A DNA stretch of 41,422 nucleotides from Crocosphaera sp. Lineage in GTDB: Bacteria > Cyanobacteriota > Cyanobacteriia > Cyanobacteriales > Microcystaceae. Shown here in pieces: positions 1 through 9,124 of the stretch. The stretch spans positions 1 to 41,422 of the forward strand of contig JASJDN010000042.1 of the NCBI GenBank assembly GCA_030065205.1. The letters are read 5' to 3'. Below the pieces are notes generated by a model, which was not told the origin of the DNA, ran no database searches, and saw nothing but the letters and a program-made list of their open reading frames with translations. The translations under genes were made by a program, and so were the position numbers. Numbering within the stretch: position 1 is the stretch's first letter; each line of letters begins with the position of its first letter.

Positions 1-135
1 CTCTTTTGAGCAAACGTGATGTGCCTGGGAACTTGAACGAATATGCTTTTCAGTTAAGTCTATTCAATCAAGAAAATAACCATCCCAACAGGGATTCGTT
101 ATGAATCTCCTCGGCTTTAGCCAGGAGAGCGTCAA
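1..135 (+). mobile_element. Possible right end of an IS200/IS605-type (tnpB) element, remnant
   Basis: No protein is visible here. At 103-135 there is GAATCTCC, a short hairpin (CTCCT then GGCT pairing with AGCC then AGGAG, one bulged C) and GGAGAGCGTCAA. The same frame of bases recurs around a different hairpin stem at 11818-11849. Such subterminal hairpins, with conserved outer bases and variable stems, resemble right ends of cyanobacterial tnpB elements. Any transposase would lie left of the window. The identification rests on form and memory of the family, not on a search. Confidence 0.35.
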
Positions 136-143
136 AAGAGGAA

Positions 144-176
144 GGTATTAGAGTCTCCAAAAATCTCTCTAATACC
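144..176 (-). terminator. Hairpin downstream of the amylase-family gene
   Basis: GGTATTAGAG (144-153) pairs perfectly with CTCTAATACC (167-176) around a 13-nt loop. Read on the minus strand the hairpin is followed by a pyrimidine-rich stretch (TTCCTCTTTTG). It lies about 75 bp beyond the stop of the amylase-family gene, so it may end that transcript. Confidence 0.45.
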
Positions 177-250
177 AAATCCGCTTATCATCGTAGAGTA
201 ATATTCTTTCTCCCCCTGCTTCCTCTGCTACCCCTGCCTTCTTAATGTGA

Positions 251-1579
251 TTATTGAGCTAACCACATTTGAGCTGTTCTCGGGTTAATCGATAGGTTAA
301 AACGATCGCCCTCAAGGGTCATTTGGTTGTGATTGAGCAAATCTTGATAGACACGAGACTGTTGTAAACCATGAGTGCTAAACTCCACCGAAGCATGATC
401 ACCCCCTTTATTGATAGCCACAATGCCACAATCTCCCCGTTTGAAGATTAACACTAAGTCACTTTCATATAACATGGTCATGGGTTTTCCCTGAACCTCA
501 TTATGAAAGCGGATCATGCGCTTAATGTCGTCTCGTTTAAACGCATCACACCAGCGATCGTGATCTTCAGGATATCTGTGAACCGATTCGTTATGATCGG
601 AGAAAATTAAAGGAAGACCCCCATCTTTCCCTACGATATAGGCATAAGCTAAATTTTCATCGGTGCGATCGAGTAATAAGCTACGGAAATCCTCATTATT
701 AGGAAGATCATGATTGACCACAAAAGTAACAGACCTAGCCCAAGGTAAACCATTATTCTCGTTTTCAGGGCGAGCCAATGTTCTGAGAGACCCCCCCATC
801 TCGAATGCTTTGCGGATGGTTTGAAACAAACGGAAATCATAGGCAGATATCCAAGTTTCTTCAAGAAAAGGGTCTAAGAAGATTCTTTCTTCATGATCAT
901 TAGTGGTCAATACTTCCCCAAATAAATAGCGTCCAGCCAAGGAATCACTATCAGCAAAATTATCAATCATGCGCTTGCTTATATGTTTGATGGCATCAAT
1001 ACGGAAGCCATCAAAGCCCATTTCTGCTAAGGCGGCTAACATGGTTCGTTGTTGCAATAACACCCAAGGAGAGTCCATTAAATCGGGTAAATCACTGATA
1101 TCCCCATAGATAACCCTGTGTCGATCGGACCATTCATGATCTTGAATACTTCCGGAACGATTAAAATCATGACCAGAAAATAAGCCCTCATTCAAATCCC
1201 CATACAATTTATTGGCTTCAAATAAGTCTCGATTATGTTGATAGTTAGCGAGTTCAGCGTTCCCTGGAAAATTTAACCGATCTTCCCTCTGTTCATTGGC
1301 CATGTGGTTGATAACAATATCAGCATAAACCTTGAGTTTATGTTCACCGCTATGACATTGTTTAATCAATTCTTCTAATTCTTTTTTCCCTCCCAAATGA
1401 GACAGAAGCACTCGATAATCTTTAGGTTGATAACGTTGCCACCAATGATGAGAGTTAACATCTGAATAAAGAATAGGTGGAATTAGTAGCGCACCATAAC
1501 CTGCATCTCGTATTTCTCCTAGTCGATCAATAATTTCTTGATACTTCCAATTGAAAACATGAAGTACGACATCACTCAT
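251..1579 (-). CDS. Glycoside hydrolase family 13 (alpha-amylase family) enzyme
   Basis: A 442-residue, probably cytosolic (no signal peptide) GH13 enzyme acting on alpha-glucans, plausibly in glycogen or maltodextrin turnover. The four GH13 regions are visible: region I DIVINH (residues 87-92), region II GFRIDAIKH (191-199) with D195 as the expected nucleophile, region III with E222 in LFGEVLT as acid/base, and region IV FVVNHD (286-291) with D291. The catalytic triad is therefore intact, and the length suits a compact (beta/alpha)8 barrel plus short C-terminal beta domain. The ATG has an AAGGA about 11 nt upstream. Substrate specificity (alpha-amylase, maltogenic or other) cannot be read from the sequence. 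It appears monocistronic. Confidence 0.88.
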   Translation of the reverse strand: MSDVVLHVFNWKYQEIIDRLGEIRDAGYGALLIPPILYSDVNSHHWWQRYQPKDYRVLLSHLGGKKELEELIKQCHSGEHKLKVYADIVINHMANEQREDRLNFPGNAELANYQHNRDLFEANKLYGDLNEGLFSGHDFNRSGSIQDHEWSDRHRVIYGDISDLPDLMDSPWVLLQQRTMLAALAEMGFDGFRIDAIKHISKRMIDNFADSDSLAGRYLFGEVLTTNDHEERIFLDPFLEETWISAYDFRLFQTIRKAFEMGGSLRTLARPENENNGLPWARSVTFVVNHDLPNNEDFRSLLLDRTDENLAYAYIVGKDGGLPLIFSDHNESVHRYPEDHDRWCDAFKRDDIKRMIRFHNEVQGKPMTMLYESDLVLIFKRGDCGIVAINKGGDHASVEFSTHGLQQSRVYQDLLNHNQMTLEGDRFNLSINPRTAQMWLAQ

Positions 1580-1846
1580 AACAGTTTTTCCTTGTAGCGG
1601 GGTATTGCTTTTAGTTGCAATAATCTTATTGTAACTGACAATTCACCCCCTCATTATTCAAAACGAGGCCAAGATAGGCTAAATTCAGATAAAGTAGCCT
1701 CTCGGCTTTATTATTAGAAATTTCCTGTAAAGTTTCTAGAAAAATTATTGAGTTTGCTAAAGCTCAACCTAAATGTCGGCAGGAATCCCCGTACGAAGTT
1801 TACGGAGTACGAGGGTAGTTTATGAGTCATTCTTATCGCTTCGCTC

Positions 1847-1923
1847 GAAGTCAGAAGTAGGAAGTTCCTTAATTTTAACTTCTGTTCGCTAGAGCCGGAA
1901 CGGAGTGAGGAACTTCTGGCTTC
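1847..1923. repeat. Inverted-repeat element abutting the pckA stop codon
   Basis: Left arm GAAGTCAGAAGT...GTTCC (from 1847) is matched by the inverted right arm GGAACTTCTGGCTTC (1909-1923). Between them, positions 1877-1899 are identical over 23 bases, in opposite orientation, to 5608-5630. The right arm reaches the pckA stop (1922-1924). It looks like a small MITE- or REP-type dispersed repeat. The rest of the 342-bp gap 1580-1921 shows only AT-rich sequence and a short TAGAAA/TTTCTA stem near 1715-1738. Confidence 0.6.
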
Positions 1924-3631
1924 AAGAACCAACCACAGGCCCGGCGGCCATAATTTCTGCTGGAACGTGACGAAATTGTTTAAAATTACTCTCGAAACGA
2001 TGGGCTAATTCTAAGGCTTGTTGTTCATAGGCTTCGGCATCATCCCAGGTATTTTGGGGGTCAAGAATACGATGGGGAACCCCTGTAACTTTTTCAGGAA
2101 CCCATACCTTAAAAATGGGATGGGGATGATAGTTAACCTGATCTAATTGTCCGTTTAAGGCTGCTGTTACCATCGCCCTCGTGTGTTTAATGGCAATACG
2201 ATGCCCCACCCCATAAGGACCGCCAGACCAGCCGGTATTAATTAAAAAGACATTGGTTTCATGATGTTGGTCCAGTCGTTTTCCTAACATCTCAGCATAC
2301 ACTGTTGGGGGTAAGGGGAAGAAACATTGACCAAAACAAGCAGAAAAGGTGGCTTGAGGGGCGGTAATATCCCGTTCTGTTCCCGCCAGTTTACTGGTGT
2401 ATCCGGCCAAAAAATGATACATGGCTTGTTCTTTGCTGAGTTTGGCGATGGGAGGTAATACCCCAAACGCATCAGCCGTTAAGAAAAAGATGGTTTTCGG
2501 ATGACTTCCTGTAGCGGAAGGGCAACAGTTAGGAATATAGCGCAACGGATAAGCGGCGCGGGTGTTTTCTGTTAAGCGACCATCGTTGTAGTCGGGGGTT
2601 TGAGTTTCGGGGTCAACAATGACGTTTTCGAGGAGGGTGCCAAACTTAATAGCAGACCATATTTGCGGTTCGTGTTCTTGGGATAGGCGGATGGTTTTGG
2701 CGTAACATCCCCCTTCAAAATTGAAAATTCCCGACTCTGACCAACCGTGTTCATCGTCTCCAATTAAACGACAGTCCGGGTCAGCAGACAGGGTGGTTTT
2801 ACCGGTTCCTGATAGGCCGAAAAAGAGGTTCGTATGACCTCGTTTATCGATATTGGCTGCACCGTGCATGGGTAACACATCTCGCTTGGTCATGAAGTAA
2901 TTCATCATTAAAAAGACGGATTTTTTCATCTCTCCGGAGTAACGAGAACCGCCAATAATGACCAGTCGTTTTTGTAAATGAACCACAATAAAGGCTTCAC
3001 TACGAATGTTATCGGTTTCGGGATCACCATGCAATCCAGGGACAGCAATCACAGTAAAATCTGCTTGATGCTCGCTTAATTCTTGGGGAGAAGGTCGAAT
3101 AAAGAGTTGATGGACAAAAAGGTTTTGGGAAGCGAGTTCGTTAACAATACGCACCCCACAACGATAATTGGTATCGGCCCCAACATAACCATCAAAAATA
3201 TAAATATCTCGCCCTTGAAGATAGGCGATGACTTTTTGATAGAGTTGGTTAAATTTGCCTTCGGAAATGGGAACGTTATGCTGGTTCCAGTCAATTTCCC
3301 CTTCACTACTCGATTCTTTGACAATAAAGCGGTCTTTGGGAGAACGACCTGTATATTGACCCGTTTCAACTAATAACGCACCGTTATCAACGAGGGTTCC
3401 TTCTCCTCTGATTAAAGCGTGTTCAACTAATTGGGCGATCGGTAAATTGCGATAGACTCGACCCATATTATGAATCCCTAAGTTTTCTAGGCCGTAAGTG
3501 GGACGAATGATGGCTTCTTCACTATCTTTCTCTAAGGTCACATTTCCTGAATAATTAGGTTGAGAAGATACGAGAATATTTGACTGAGAGGGATGAAAAA
3601 AAGCTGTTTTTTGTGTATTAAGATTAACCAT
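1922..3631 (-). CDS. pckA: Phosphoenolpyruvate carboxykinase (ATP)
   Basis: PEP carboxykinase, ATP-dependent, interconverts oxaloacetate + ATP and PEP + CO2 + ADP; in cyanobacteria it links the C4 acid pool to gluconeogenesis. The family motifs are clear: TGRSPKDR (about residues 94-101), the kinase-1a loop GLSGTGKTTLS (272-282), GDDEHGW (291-297) with the metal-binding aspartates, and the IGGSRYSGEMKKS region that includes the catalytic lysine. The frame stays open to a TTG at 3670, but the ATG at 3631 has AGGGG about 8 nt upstream and gives 569 residues, nearer the usual ~540, so I use it. It still carries about 40 extra N-terminal residues. A dispersed repeat touches its stop codon. It is monocistronic. 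Confidence 0.93.
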   Translation of the reverse strand: MVNLNTQKTAFFHPSQSNILVSSQPNYSGNVTLEKDSEEAIIRPTYGLENLGIHNMGRVYRNLPIAQLVEHALIRGEGTLVDNGALLVETGQYTGRSPKDRFIVKESSSEGEIDWNQHNVPISEGKFNQLYQKVIAYLQGRDIYIFDGYVGADTNYRCGVRIVNELASQNLFVHQLFIRPSPQELSEHQADFTVIAVPGLHGDPETDNIRSEAFIVVHLQKRLVIIGGSRYSGEMKKSVFLMMNYFMTKRDVLPMHGAANIDKRGHTNLFFGLSGTGKTTLSADPDCRLIGDDEHGWSESGIFNFEGGCYAKTIRLSQEHEPQIWSAIKFGTLLENVIVDPETQTPDYNDGRLTENTRAAYPLRYIPNCCPSATGSHPKTIFFLTADAFGVLPPIAKLSKEQAMYHFLAGYTSKLAGTERDITAPQATFSACFGQCFFPLPPTVYAEMLGKRLDQHHETNVFLINTGWSGGPYGVGHRIAIKHTRAMVTAALNGQLDQVNYHPHPIFKVWVPEKVTGVPHRILDPQNTWDDAEAYEQQALELAHRFESNFKQFRHVPAEIMAAGPVVGS

Positions 3632-3999
3632 TCTTGAAACCCCTATTGTTGCTAAATTATCGAGTTTCAACTTATCTCAATGGAAGGTATTTTTATCTCT
3701 GTTTCTTAGTTATTATTACTTTAATGATTTTTCAACTTACTTTCCATTGACAAAAGATGAGTGAAAACAGTGATTAGATTGTTTAACGAGTCTGATTTGT
3801 CTTACTTATAGTTTACTCTTTAAATTTAGACTTGATTTTTTAACTGTTACAAAATTTAACGCTTTCGCTTGTTTCTGATTAACAAATAGCTGACATTAAA
3901 AGCCTACCAATGAAATTCCAGGTTAGCAATGTATAAGTTTGTTAAAAATTTTTAGAATAGTTAATATCTTTTAAAGATTAAGCTCTGTTCACAACAACT
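3632..3999. other. Gene-free AT-rich gap upstream of pckA
   Basis: This 368-bp stretch holds the pckA promoter region and the 3' flank of the lipoprotein gene. I see no open frame, strong hairpin or known operator. The sequence is uniformly AT-rich. Confidence 0.5.
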
Positions 4000-5562
4000 C
4001 TAATCCTTCAGAAACTTTTTCAAAGGATTAGGTTTAATATTGGTTGACTTTTCAGTAGGAATTATGGTGAGATATGGGTCTAATAAACTATCATCCACCC
4101 ACCCCGAATAATATTGAACACTGGTAGAATTTTTAGTAAGTTTGATTAAGTCTAAATTTCCCCTGAGAGCATAGATTTCGGAGCGTTGTTTGTCAGGGTG
4201 TTTCCAGCTACTAATTCCCCCAGGTCCACCTCCAAAATAATTTAAGGATACTCCATCAAAAGGACGAATAAACTTATTACCATTCCATAACCAATCTTTT
4301 CCTGGCCAATAAACCATCGCTTCCCATGAATGCACTTGATATTCTTTACTATATCTCTCTTTCCAATCCATCCTTCCTTTATCGTCTAAAGTAACTGAAA
4401 AACTAGGATTATAGGCAATTTCATAACGACCTTTTTCGCTTTCATAATCTTGAGGTGACCACCATAAAACTTCAACAGTTTTGTTAGTTTCATCGCTGTT
4501 AATTGTCATTTCTGAGTCAGTGTTTAATAAGCTTTGATAAACCGCTAATCCTTCAGTTGGAATATCCGCTTGTAACTTGAATTTCCAGCATTTCCAACTA
4601 TTTTCTTGTTCTATAACTTGCCATTTTATTTGACAAACTCCATTACCAGTTGCTACCCAGAGATTTTCTTGTTCTACGGTTAATTTATGGGGAATGATAC
4701 CAACTAAGTTACTATTTCTAGCATGGTAAGACTTCAATGATTGATTATTCACATTGTAAGAAACCAGTCCCATTCCTGGTAAGTAAGGGTTTCCTTCTCC
4801 ACTGGTTTGAGTGGCTAACCAAAGAATAGTTTCTGTATCCTTATTACTGATTTTTACATCATTAATTTGTTGGTTTGCAATTTGAGAAGGTTGAATAAGA
4901 TTTATTTTATTCTCTTGAAGATCATAATTAATAATAGTTGCAATGCCTCCATTTCCTTCTCCTTGTTCTGAGGAAACTGACCAATACAATCGATCATTAT
5001 TAATTATACTAGCTGTTATTTTTGGTACACCTAATTGAATACCTGCTTGTTGATCTTTAACCTGCTTTAATGTATATAAAGTGTGGGTTTGTGGTTGTTC
5101 TGTTTCTGGAATAATTAACTCTAATACAACTTTTTCGGGTTCAACCTTGAAATCAGGGAAAGGATTAGGCTCAAGAATAACTCGATATTGATAGGTTTTA
5201 TCCTGCCAGTCAATGGTTTGATAAGGGGGATCAACTAATTCTTGAATGGCTTCTTCATAACTTTTAGCCAATTTTTGCTCAGGTTTATAATTTCCTTTTT
5301 TTGTGATAAAACTCTCATTACTATCACAGAAAATAAAATCATAATCTTGAGTCTGAAATGTTACAAGATTATCAACAACTTGAATATTTAATGTTTTTAA
5401 CTTCTCAAAAAAATCTCCCTCATTTTGAACCATAAACTGAGGAGGTGACGTAGGAGGAGACGGACAATTATTTTTCCCCTTCTCTATTACCTGCTTCGGG
5501 GTACTACAACCGATAAATAACCAAGTGAAACTTAAAAAGGTAATAATTGATTTTAAATTCAT
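4000..5562 (-). CDS. Predicted lipoprotein of unknown function
   Basis: Not recognised by family. From the ATG at 5562 (preferred over a GTG at 5571) it encodes 520 residues. A signal peptide ends in LFIGC, a good lipobox with the lipidated cysteine at residue 19, then a short low-complexity Pro/Ser stretch (CPSPPTSPP). The body is rich in Trp, Tyr and Gly and contains strand-like segments such as ENLWVATGNGVCQIKW, as in beta-propeller proteins, but I could not define repeats. It is probably a membrane-anchored periplasmic or outer-membrane protein. It follows the small membrane-protein gene at 5648-6067 on the same strand with an 85-bp gap containing a dispersed repeat, so they may be cotranscribed. 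Neither start has a clear ribosome-binding site. Confidence 0.75.
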   Translation of the reverse strand: MNLKSIITFLSFTWLFIGCSTPKQVIEKGKNNCPSPPTSPPQFMVQNEGDFFEKLKTLNIQVVDNLVTFQTQDYDFIFCDSNESFITKKGNYKPEQKLAKSYEEAIQELVDPPYQTIDWQDKTYQYRVILEPNPFPDFKVEPEKVVLELIIPETEQPQTHTLYTLKQVKDQQAGIQLGVPKITASIINNDRLYWSVSSEQGEGNGGIATIINYDLQENKINLIQPSQIANQQINDVKISNKDTETILWLATQTSGEGNPYLPGMGLVSYNVNNQSLKSYHARNSNLVGIIPHKLTVEQENLWVATGNGVCQIKWQVIEQENSWKCWKFKLQADIPTEGLAVYQSLLNTDSEMTINSDETNKTVEVLWWSPQDYESEKGRYEIAYNPSFSVTLDDKGRMDWKERYSKEYQVHSWEAMVYWPGKDWLWNGNKFIRPFDGVSLNYFGGGPGGISSWKHPDKQRSEIYALRGNLDLIKLTKNSTSVQYYSGWVDDSLLDPYLTIIPTEKSTNIKPNPLKKFLKD

Positions 5563-5582
5563 AGAACACACACCATATTAAT

Positions 5583-5630
5583 GAAGTCAGAAGTTCCACA
5601 GCGAAGCTCCGGCTCTAGCGAACAGAAGTT
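5583..5630. repeat. Second copy of the dispersed repeat seen beside pckA
   Basis: It starts with GAAGTCAGAAGTTCC (5583-5597) and ends with 23 bases (5608-5630) that exactly match the reverse complement of 1877-1899. The middle ten bases differ. It sits between two minus-strand genes. Confidence 0.65.
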
Positions 5631-5647
5631 TGAAGTATCTTAGGACT

Positions 5648-6067
5648 TTAACTTATCTTATTTTTAAGATTACTTAGATAAGTTAACCATTTAGCCGCTA
5701 AATCAATTTCAGTAAAAGGAATTTTAATCGAAGATTGATTATCATTAATAAAACTGAACTGTATAACTGGTTTTCCTTTATTGGGTAAATTAGCTAAATC
5801 AACCAATTTATCATTAACCAATAATTCTATTTTGTCAACATCATTTAACAAAAATTTAGGTAGAGTATCAGGAATAGAACGACTGGGTTTTCCCCAAGTA
5901 ATTTCTTTCCCTTTAACACCAATAATGGCATAAATATCATACTTAGCTTGGTCAAACTCCTCAGCCCATACTCGGTAAGCTTCTAACTTTTGATACTCGT
6001 TCCAACCACTCCAAGCTAAGATAAAAAATACCACTAATAACGATAACCAAAATAAACCTCTTACCAT
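5648..6067 (-). CDS. Small single-span membrane protein, unknown function
   Basis: 139 residues. Residues about 4-20 (GLFWLSLLVVFFILAWSGW) form one membrane segment with Arg3 before it, and a polar domain of about 115 residues follows. The polar part contains WAEEFDQAKYDIYAIIG and IQFSFINDN and looks like a mixed alpha/beta fold. No catalytic motif is seen. It is the first gene of a possible two-gene unit with the lipoprotein at 4000-5562. The ATG at 6067 has a weak GGGAAG upstream. I do not recognise the family. Confidence 0.7.
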   Translation of the reverse strand: MVRGLFWLSLLVVFFILAWSGWNEYQKLEAYRVWAEEFDQAKYDIYAIIGVKGKEITWGKPSRSIPDTLPKFLLNDVDKIELLVNDKLVDLANLPNKGKPVIQFSFINDNQSSIKIPFTEIDLAAKWLTYLSNLKNKIS

Positions 6068-6168
6068 TGTTTAACTTCCCAAACACTTAATCAATATTAT
6101 TGTATTTTAAACCGATAAACTGTATAACTAAAATTTATACTCAAGACTTCAGACCATAGGGGGTATCA

Positions 6169-7386
6169 ATGAGACCTCAAATTATGGTAAATAAAAACAA
6201 TGAAAATGATCATTCATCGTTATCCTTAAAGTTAATGAAATTAAAACAAAATTTTTGGTCTGATGTCCGATCTCGACTGGAAGATTGGTGCAAAAAAACA
6301 ATGGTCGCTATGATAGTAGTGACCCTATCCATCAGTTTATGTGGAGCAAATTGGAATCAATTAGGCACAGATTCGATCTTAATTAGTGTTTTAGCCCAAG
6401 GAAACGCGATTACTGACCCTGAAGCCATTTTAAGGTACGCTTTACCCATTGATAACGACCCCATCCGCAAGGTTCAAGACGCGATCGAAGATATTTCTAA
6501 TCATTTGAGGGGAAAACGCTGGCCCCCCATCGCTAAAGATGTCAAAACCGCATCCTTTGTTCTCACCCTCCGCAGCGATCAAATTCTTGACGGGGTTCCG
6601 GGCGATCGCCAACCTCAAGCCGAAACCATCTTAGAGGATATTAAAACAGGAATCAACGAACTGCAAGAAGCAGTGGAAAATAAAGATAAAGAACAGGTTT
6701 GGTTAAAAAGACGGGCGGTTCTCGATAATATTGGTGAAATTGAATCCTTAATGGTGGAAGGTTTCCCCTTTGAAGTTCCCCAAGAATACGCTGACTTACC
6801 CCAGTTAAAAGGACGGGCCACGGTTGAACTAGAAACCAGCAAAGGGGACCTGACCATTGTCGTCGATGGCTACAACGCACCCATCAATGGCGGAAACTTC
6901 ATTGATCTGGTGCAACGGGGTTTCTACGATGGCTTACCCTTTATTGATTTAGAAGATAGTTTTGCCATCCAAACCGGTAATCCCCCAGGGGAAGAAGAGG
7001 GGTTTATTGACCCAGAAACAGGGGAATATCGAGCTATTCCTTTAGAAGTGTTAGTGAAAGGGGATGAAACGCCCATTTATGGCGCTACCTTAGAGGAAAT
7101 GGGCATTTATTTACCTGATTTAGTGCTTCCTTTTAATGCCTATGGAGCGGTTGCTTTAGCCCGACCCAGTTTAGATCCTAACGGGGGATCATCACAATTT
7201 TTCTTCTTTAAATTTGACAGCGAATTAACCCCTCCTGGGTTTAATTTAATGGATGGTCGTTATTCTGTTTTTGGTTATCTGGTTGATGGCAAAGATGTGT
7301 TAGAACAATTAACCAAAAAAGATAAGATTATTTCAGCTAAAGTAATCGATGGCCTCGATAACTTAGTTAAATCTACAAATAGTTAA
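6169..7386 (+). CDS. CYP38/TLP40-like cyclophilin-type peptidyl-prolyl isomerase, thylakoid lumen
   Basis: 405 residues in the order expected for the CYP38/TLP40 family: a charged N-terminus, a hydrophobic segment (about 45-60) with a likely cleavage after VLAQG (about 74-78), a helical domain (about 80-210), and a cyclophilin domain (about 217-400; GGNFIDLVQRGFYDG, FAIQTGNPPG, SSQFFFF). In plants and Synechocystis these proteins support photosystem II assembly. The catalytic Arg of the classical FHR motif is missing (PFIDLEDSFAIQ), as in other low-activity members, so a chaperone or scaffold role is more likely than fast isomerisation. AGGGGG stands 4 nt before the ATG. A strong bidirectional terminator follows. 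Confidence 0.88.
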   Translation: MRPQIMVNKNNENDHSSLSLKLMKLKQNFWSDVRSRLEDWCKKTMVAMIVVTLSISLCGANWNQLGTDSILISVLAQGNAITDPEAILRYALPIDNDPIRKVQDAIEDISNHLRGKRWPPIAKDVKTASFVLTLRSDQILDGVPGDRQPQAETILEDIKTGINELQEAVENKDKEQVWLKRRAVLDNIGEIESLMVEGFPFEVPQEYADLPQLKGRATVELETSKGDLTIVVDGYNAPINGGNFIDLVQRGFYDGLPFIDLEDSFAIQTGNPPGEEEGFIDPETGEYRAIPLEVLVKGDETPIYGATLEEMGIYLPDLVLPFNAYGAVALARPSLDPNGGSSQFFFFKFDSELTPPGFNLMDGRYSVFGYLVDGKDVLEQLTKKDKIISAKVIDGLDNLVKSTNS

Positions 7387-7408
7387 TCTGACAGTATCCT
7401 GTCACAAC

Positions 7409-7434
7409 AAAACCTCCTAATTCTAGGAGGTTTT
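7409..7434. terminator. Bidirectional intrinsic terminator
   Basis: AAAACCTCCTA (7409-7419), loop ATTC, TAGGAGGTTTT (7424-7434): an 11-bp perfect stem with U-rich tails in both directions. It lies between the convergent cyclophilin gene and the gene at 7451-7909 and can serve both. Confidence 0.85.
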
Positions 7435-7450
7435 TATTAGTTAATTATCT

Positions 7451-7909
7451 CTAAACGACAAATAAAGAGTCATGAGAAGGTTGACAAAATAGATTTTCAA
7501 GAAAGAAGTTTAAGGTTTTTCGTTTAACTAATCCTTGATTAACAGCAATTTCTCCAAACTTTCTCTTAAGTTTTACTTGTAAAGATAAAATAATTTCAAT
7601 ATCGTTTTCTTCTAATAAACCAGCTTTTTTTAAGTATTCACCAATCGGATAGCTTGCCCCTTGTTGTAAACAAATCTGCCATTCTTCTGCAAAAAAATCA
7701 ACGGTTTCTGGTTTTAACCAACCCCGTAAGGCTAAAATCTCACCAATTTTTTGATGTTTATATTGTTGTTTATCTTGTAATACTGTTTGTAGTTGTGCTT
7801 CTGTAATTAAAGCGGCATCCCGTAAAATTTCCCCCAATAAAGGATTCCAATAGGTTTTAGGAACAACAACATGAGGAGCAGAAATGATGATATTCGGTTT
7901 AATCTTCAT
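7451..7909 (-). CDS. Small protein with two MshEN/GspE-N-like repeats
   Basis: 152 residues. Repeated units resemble the N-terminal domain of type II secretion / type IV pilus ATPases (MshEN type): LLGEILRDAALITEAQLQTV with KIGEILALRGWLKPETVDFF, and PIGEYLKKAGLLEENDIEII with FGEIAVNQGLVKRKTLNFF. The family pattern is (L/I)GExLxxxGxIxxxxLxxxL. Some such domains bind cyclic di-GMP. No ATPase domain is attached, so this is a free-standing domain protein, perhaps a regulator or adaptor; the ligand is unknown. It stands alone, convergent with the cyclophilin gene. The structural assignment is inference from the repeat pattern. Confidence 0.65.
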   Translation of the reverse strand: MKIKPNIIISAPHVVVPKTYWNPLLGEILRDAALITEAQLQTVLQDKQQYKHQKIGEILALRGWLKPETVDFFAEEWQICLQQGASYPIGEYLKKAGLLEENDIEIILSLQVKLKRKFGEIAVNQGLVKRKTLNFFLENLFCQPSHDSLFVV

Positions 7910-8001
7910 CGAAAACTCTCTAACACAAATTAAGAATCAACAGTTTTCAAACTATAATATGTTTGAATTGCTATCATGACTGTGATCTCAATTACACACA
8001 A

Positions 8002-9066
8002 TTACTGATCATTAAAAATAGATAACTGTTCTTCACCTGTTTTCCCTAAATGTTGATAAGCAGCAGTGGTAACCACTCTTCCTCTTGGAGTACGATTAAC
8101 ATAACCAATTTGTAATAAATAGGGTTCATACACTTCTTCGATGGTTTTTGCATCCTCTCCCGTTGCTGCTGCGATCGCTTCGAGTCCCACGGGCCCCCCA
8201 TCAAATTGTGTGATCATGGTGTCTAAAATGAGACGATCAGTCCAGTCTAACCCTTGGGGGTCCACTTGATAAATATCTAATGCGTCTGCGGCTAATTCTT
8301 GGGTAATGGTATCAAATTTTTTGACTTGTATATAATCTCGAACTCTCCGCAATAAACGGTTAGCAATACGAGGAGTTCCTCGAGAACGTCGACCAATTTC
8401 TAAAGATCCCGATTCAGTAATGGAGGTATTTAATAGTTTAGCGGTTCGTTGAATAATGAGGGCCAGTTCTTCTGGTTCATAGAATTTTAACCGTTGAATG
8501 AGGCCAAAGCGATCGCGCAACGGAGAGGTTAAGGCCCCAACTTTGGTGGTTGCTCCCACTAGGGTAAATTTAGGTAAGGGAATAGAACGGGTTCTGGTTG
8601 CTTGTCCTTTACCGATGGTAATTTCCAAACGATAATCTTCCATCGCAGGATAAAGTAATTCTTCGGTTAAACGGTTTAATCGATGAATTTCATCAATGAA
8701 TAGGATATCCCCTGGTTTTAAGTTTACTAATAGTCCTGTAATGTCTCTAGGTCTTTCTAATGCAGGGGCCGCCGTAATTTTACAATTCACCCCCATTTCT
8801 GAGGCTAAAATGAGGGAAATAGTGGTTTTTCCCAGGCCAGGAGGTCCATATAAGAGGAGGTGATCCATCGGTTCTTTACGGGTTTTCGCTGCTTCGATGA
8901 CGATGGATAAAACATCTTTGAGGTCTTGTTGTCCGATATATTCATCAAAGGAATGGGGACGGATACTTTCTTCTACATTGTCTTGTGTTTGATTAATTTG
9001 AGCGTTGGTTAATCGTTCTTTTTTTTCGGGTTTAGGATGAGGATTTTTCTCTCGGTGAATCGTCAT
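8002..9066 (-). CDS. ruvB: Holliday junction branch-migration helicase RuvB
   Basis: 354 residues. RuvB is the AAA+ motor that, with RuvA, drives branch migration of Holliday junctions. Walker A GPPGLGKT (74-81), Walker [10 protein letters not shown] (122-130), sensor 1 GATTK (171-175) and the arginine-finger segment SPLRDRFG (181-188) are all present, followed by the C-terminal winged helix ([16 protein letters not shown]). An extra ~35-residue polar N-terminal tail is usual in cyanobacterial RuvB. The pyrF-pyrE fusion lies 58 bp upstream on the same strand and may be cotranscribed. No ruvA or ruvC is in the window. Confidence 0.96.
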   Translation of the reverse strand: MTIHREKNPHPKPEKKERLTNAQINQTQDNVEESIRPHSFDEYIGQQDLKDVLSIVIEAAKTRKEPMDHLLLYGPPGLGKTTISLILASEMGVNCKITAAPALERPRDITGLLVNLKPGDILFIDEIHRLNRLTEELLYPAMEDYRLEITIGKGQATRTRSIPLPKFTLVGATTKVGALTSPLRDRFGLIQRLKFYEPEELALIIQRTAKLLNTSITESGSLEIGRRSRGTPRIANRLLRRVRDYIQVKKFDTITQELAADALDIYQVDPQGLDWTDRLILDTMITQFDGGPVGLEAIAAATGEDAKTIEEVYEPYLLQIGYVNRTPRGRVVTTAAYQHLGKTGEEQLSIFNDQ

Positions 9067-9124
9067 TTTATTAAAAGTTTATTGCTTCTTTGATGTTACT
9101 AATTTTTAGCCAATAAATCAAAAA

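Noticed and set aside
1714..1932. 72-codon minus frame overlapping the pckA 3' end
   Set aside because: It runs through the dispersed repeat and has no ribosome-binding site or protein-like pattern.
3083..3373. 96-codon plus-strand frame inside pckA
   Set aside because: Antisense shadow of a strongly conserved gene.
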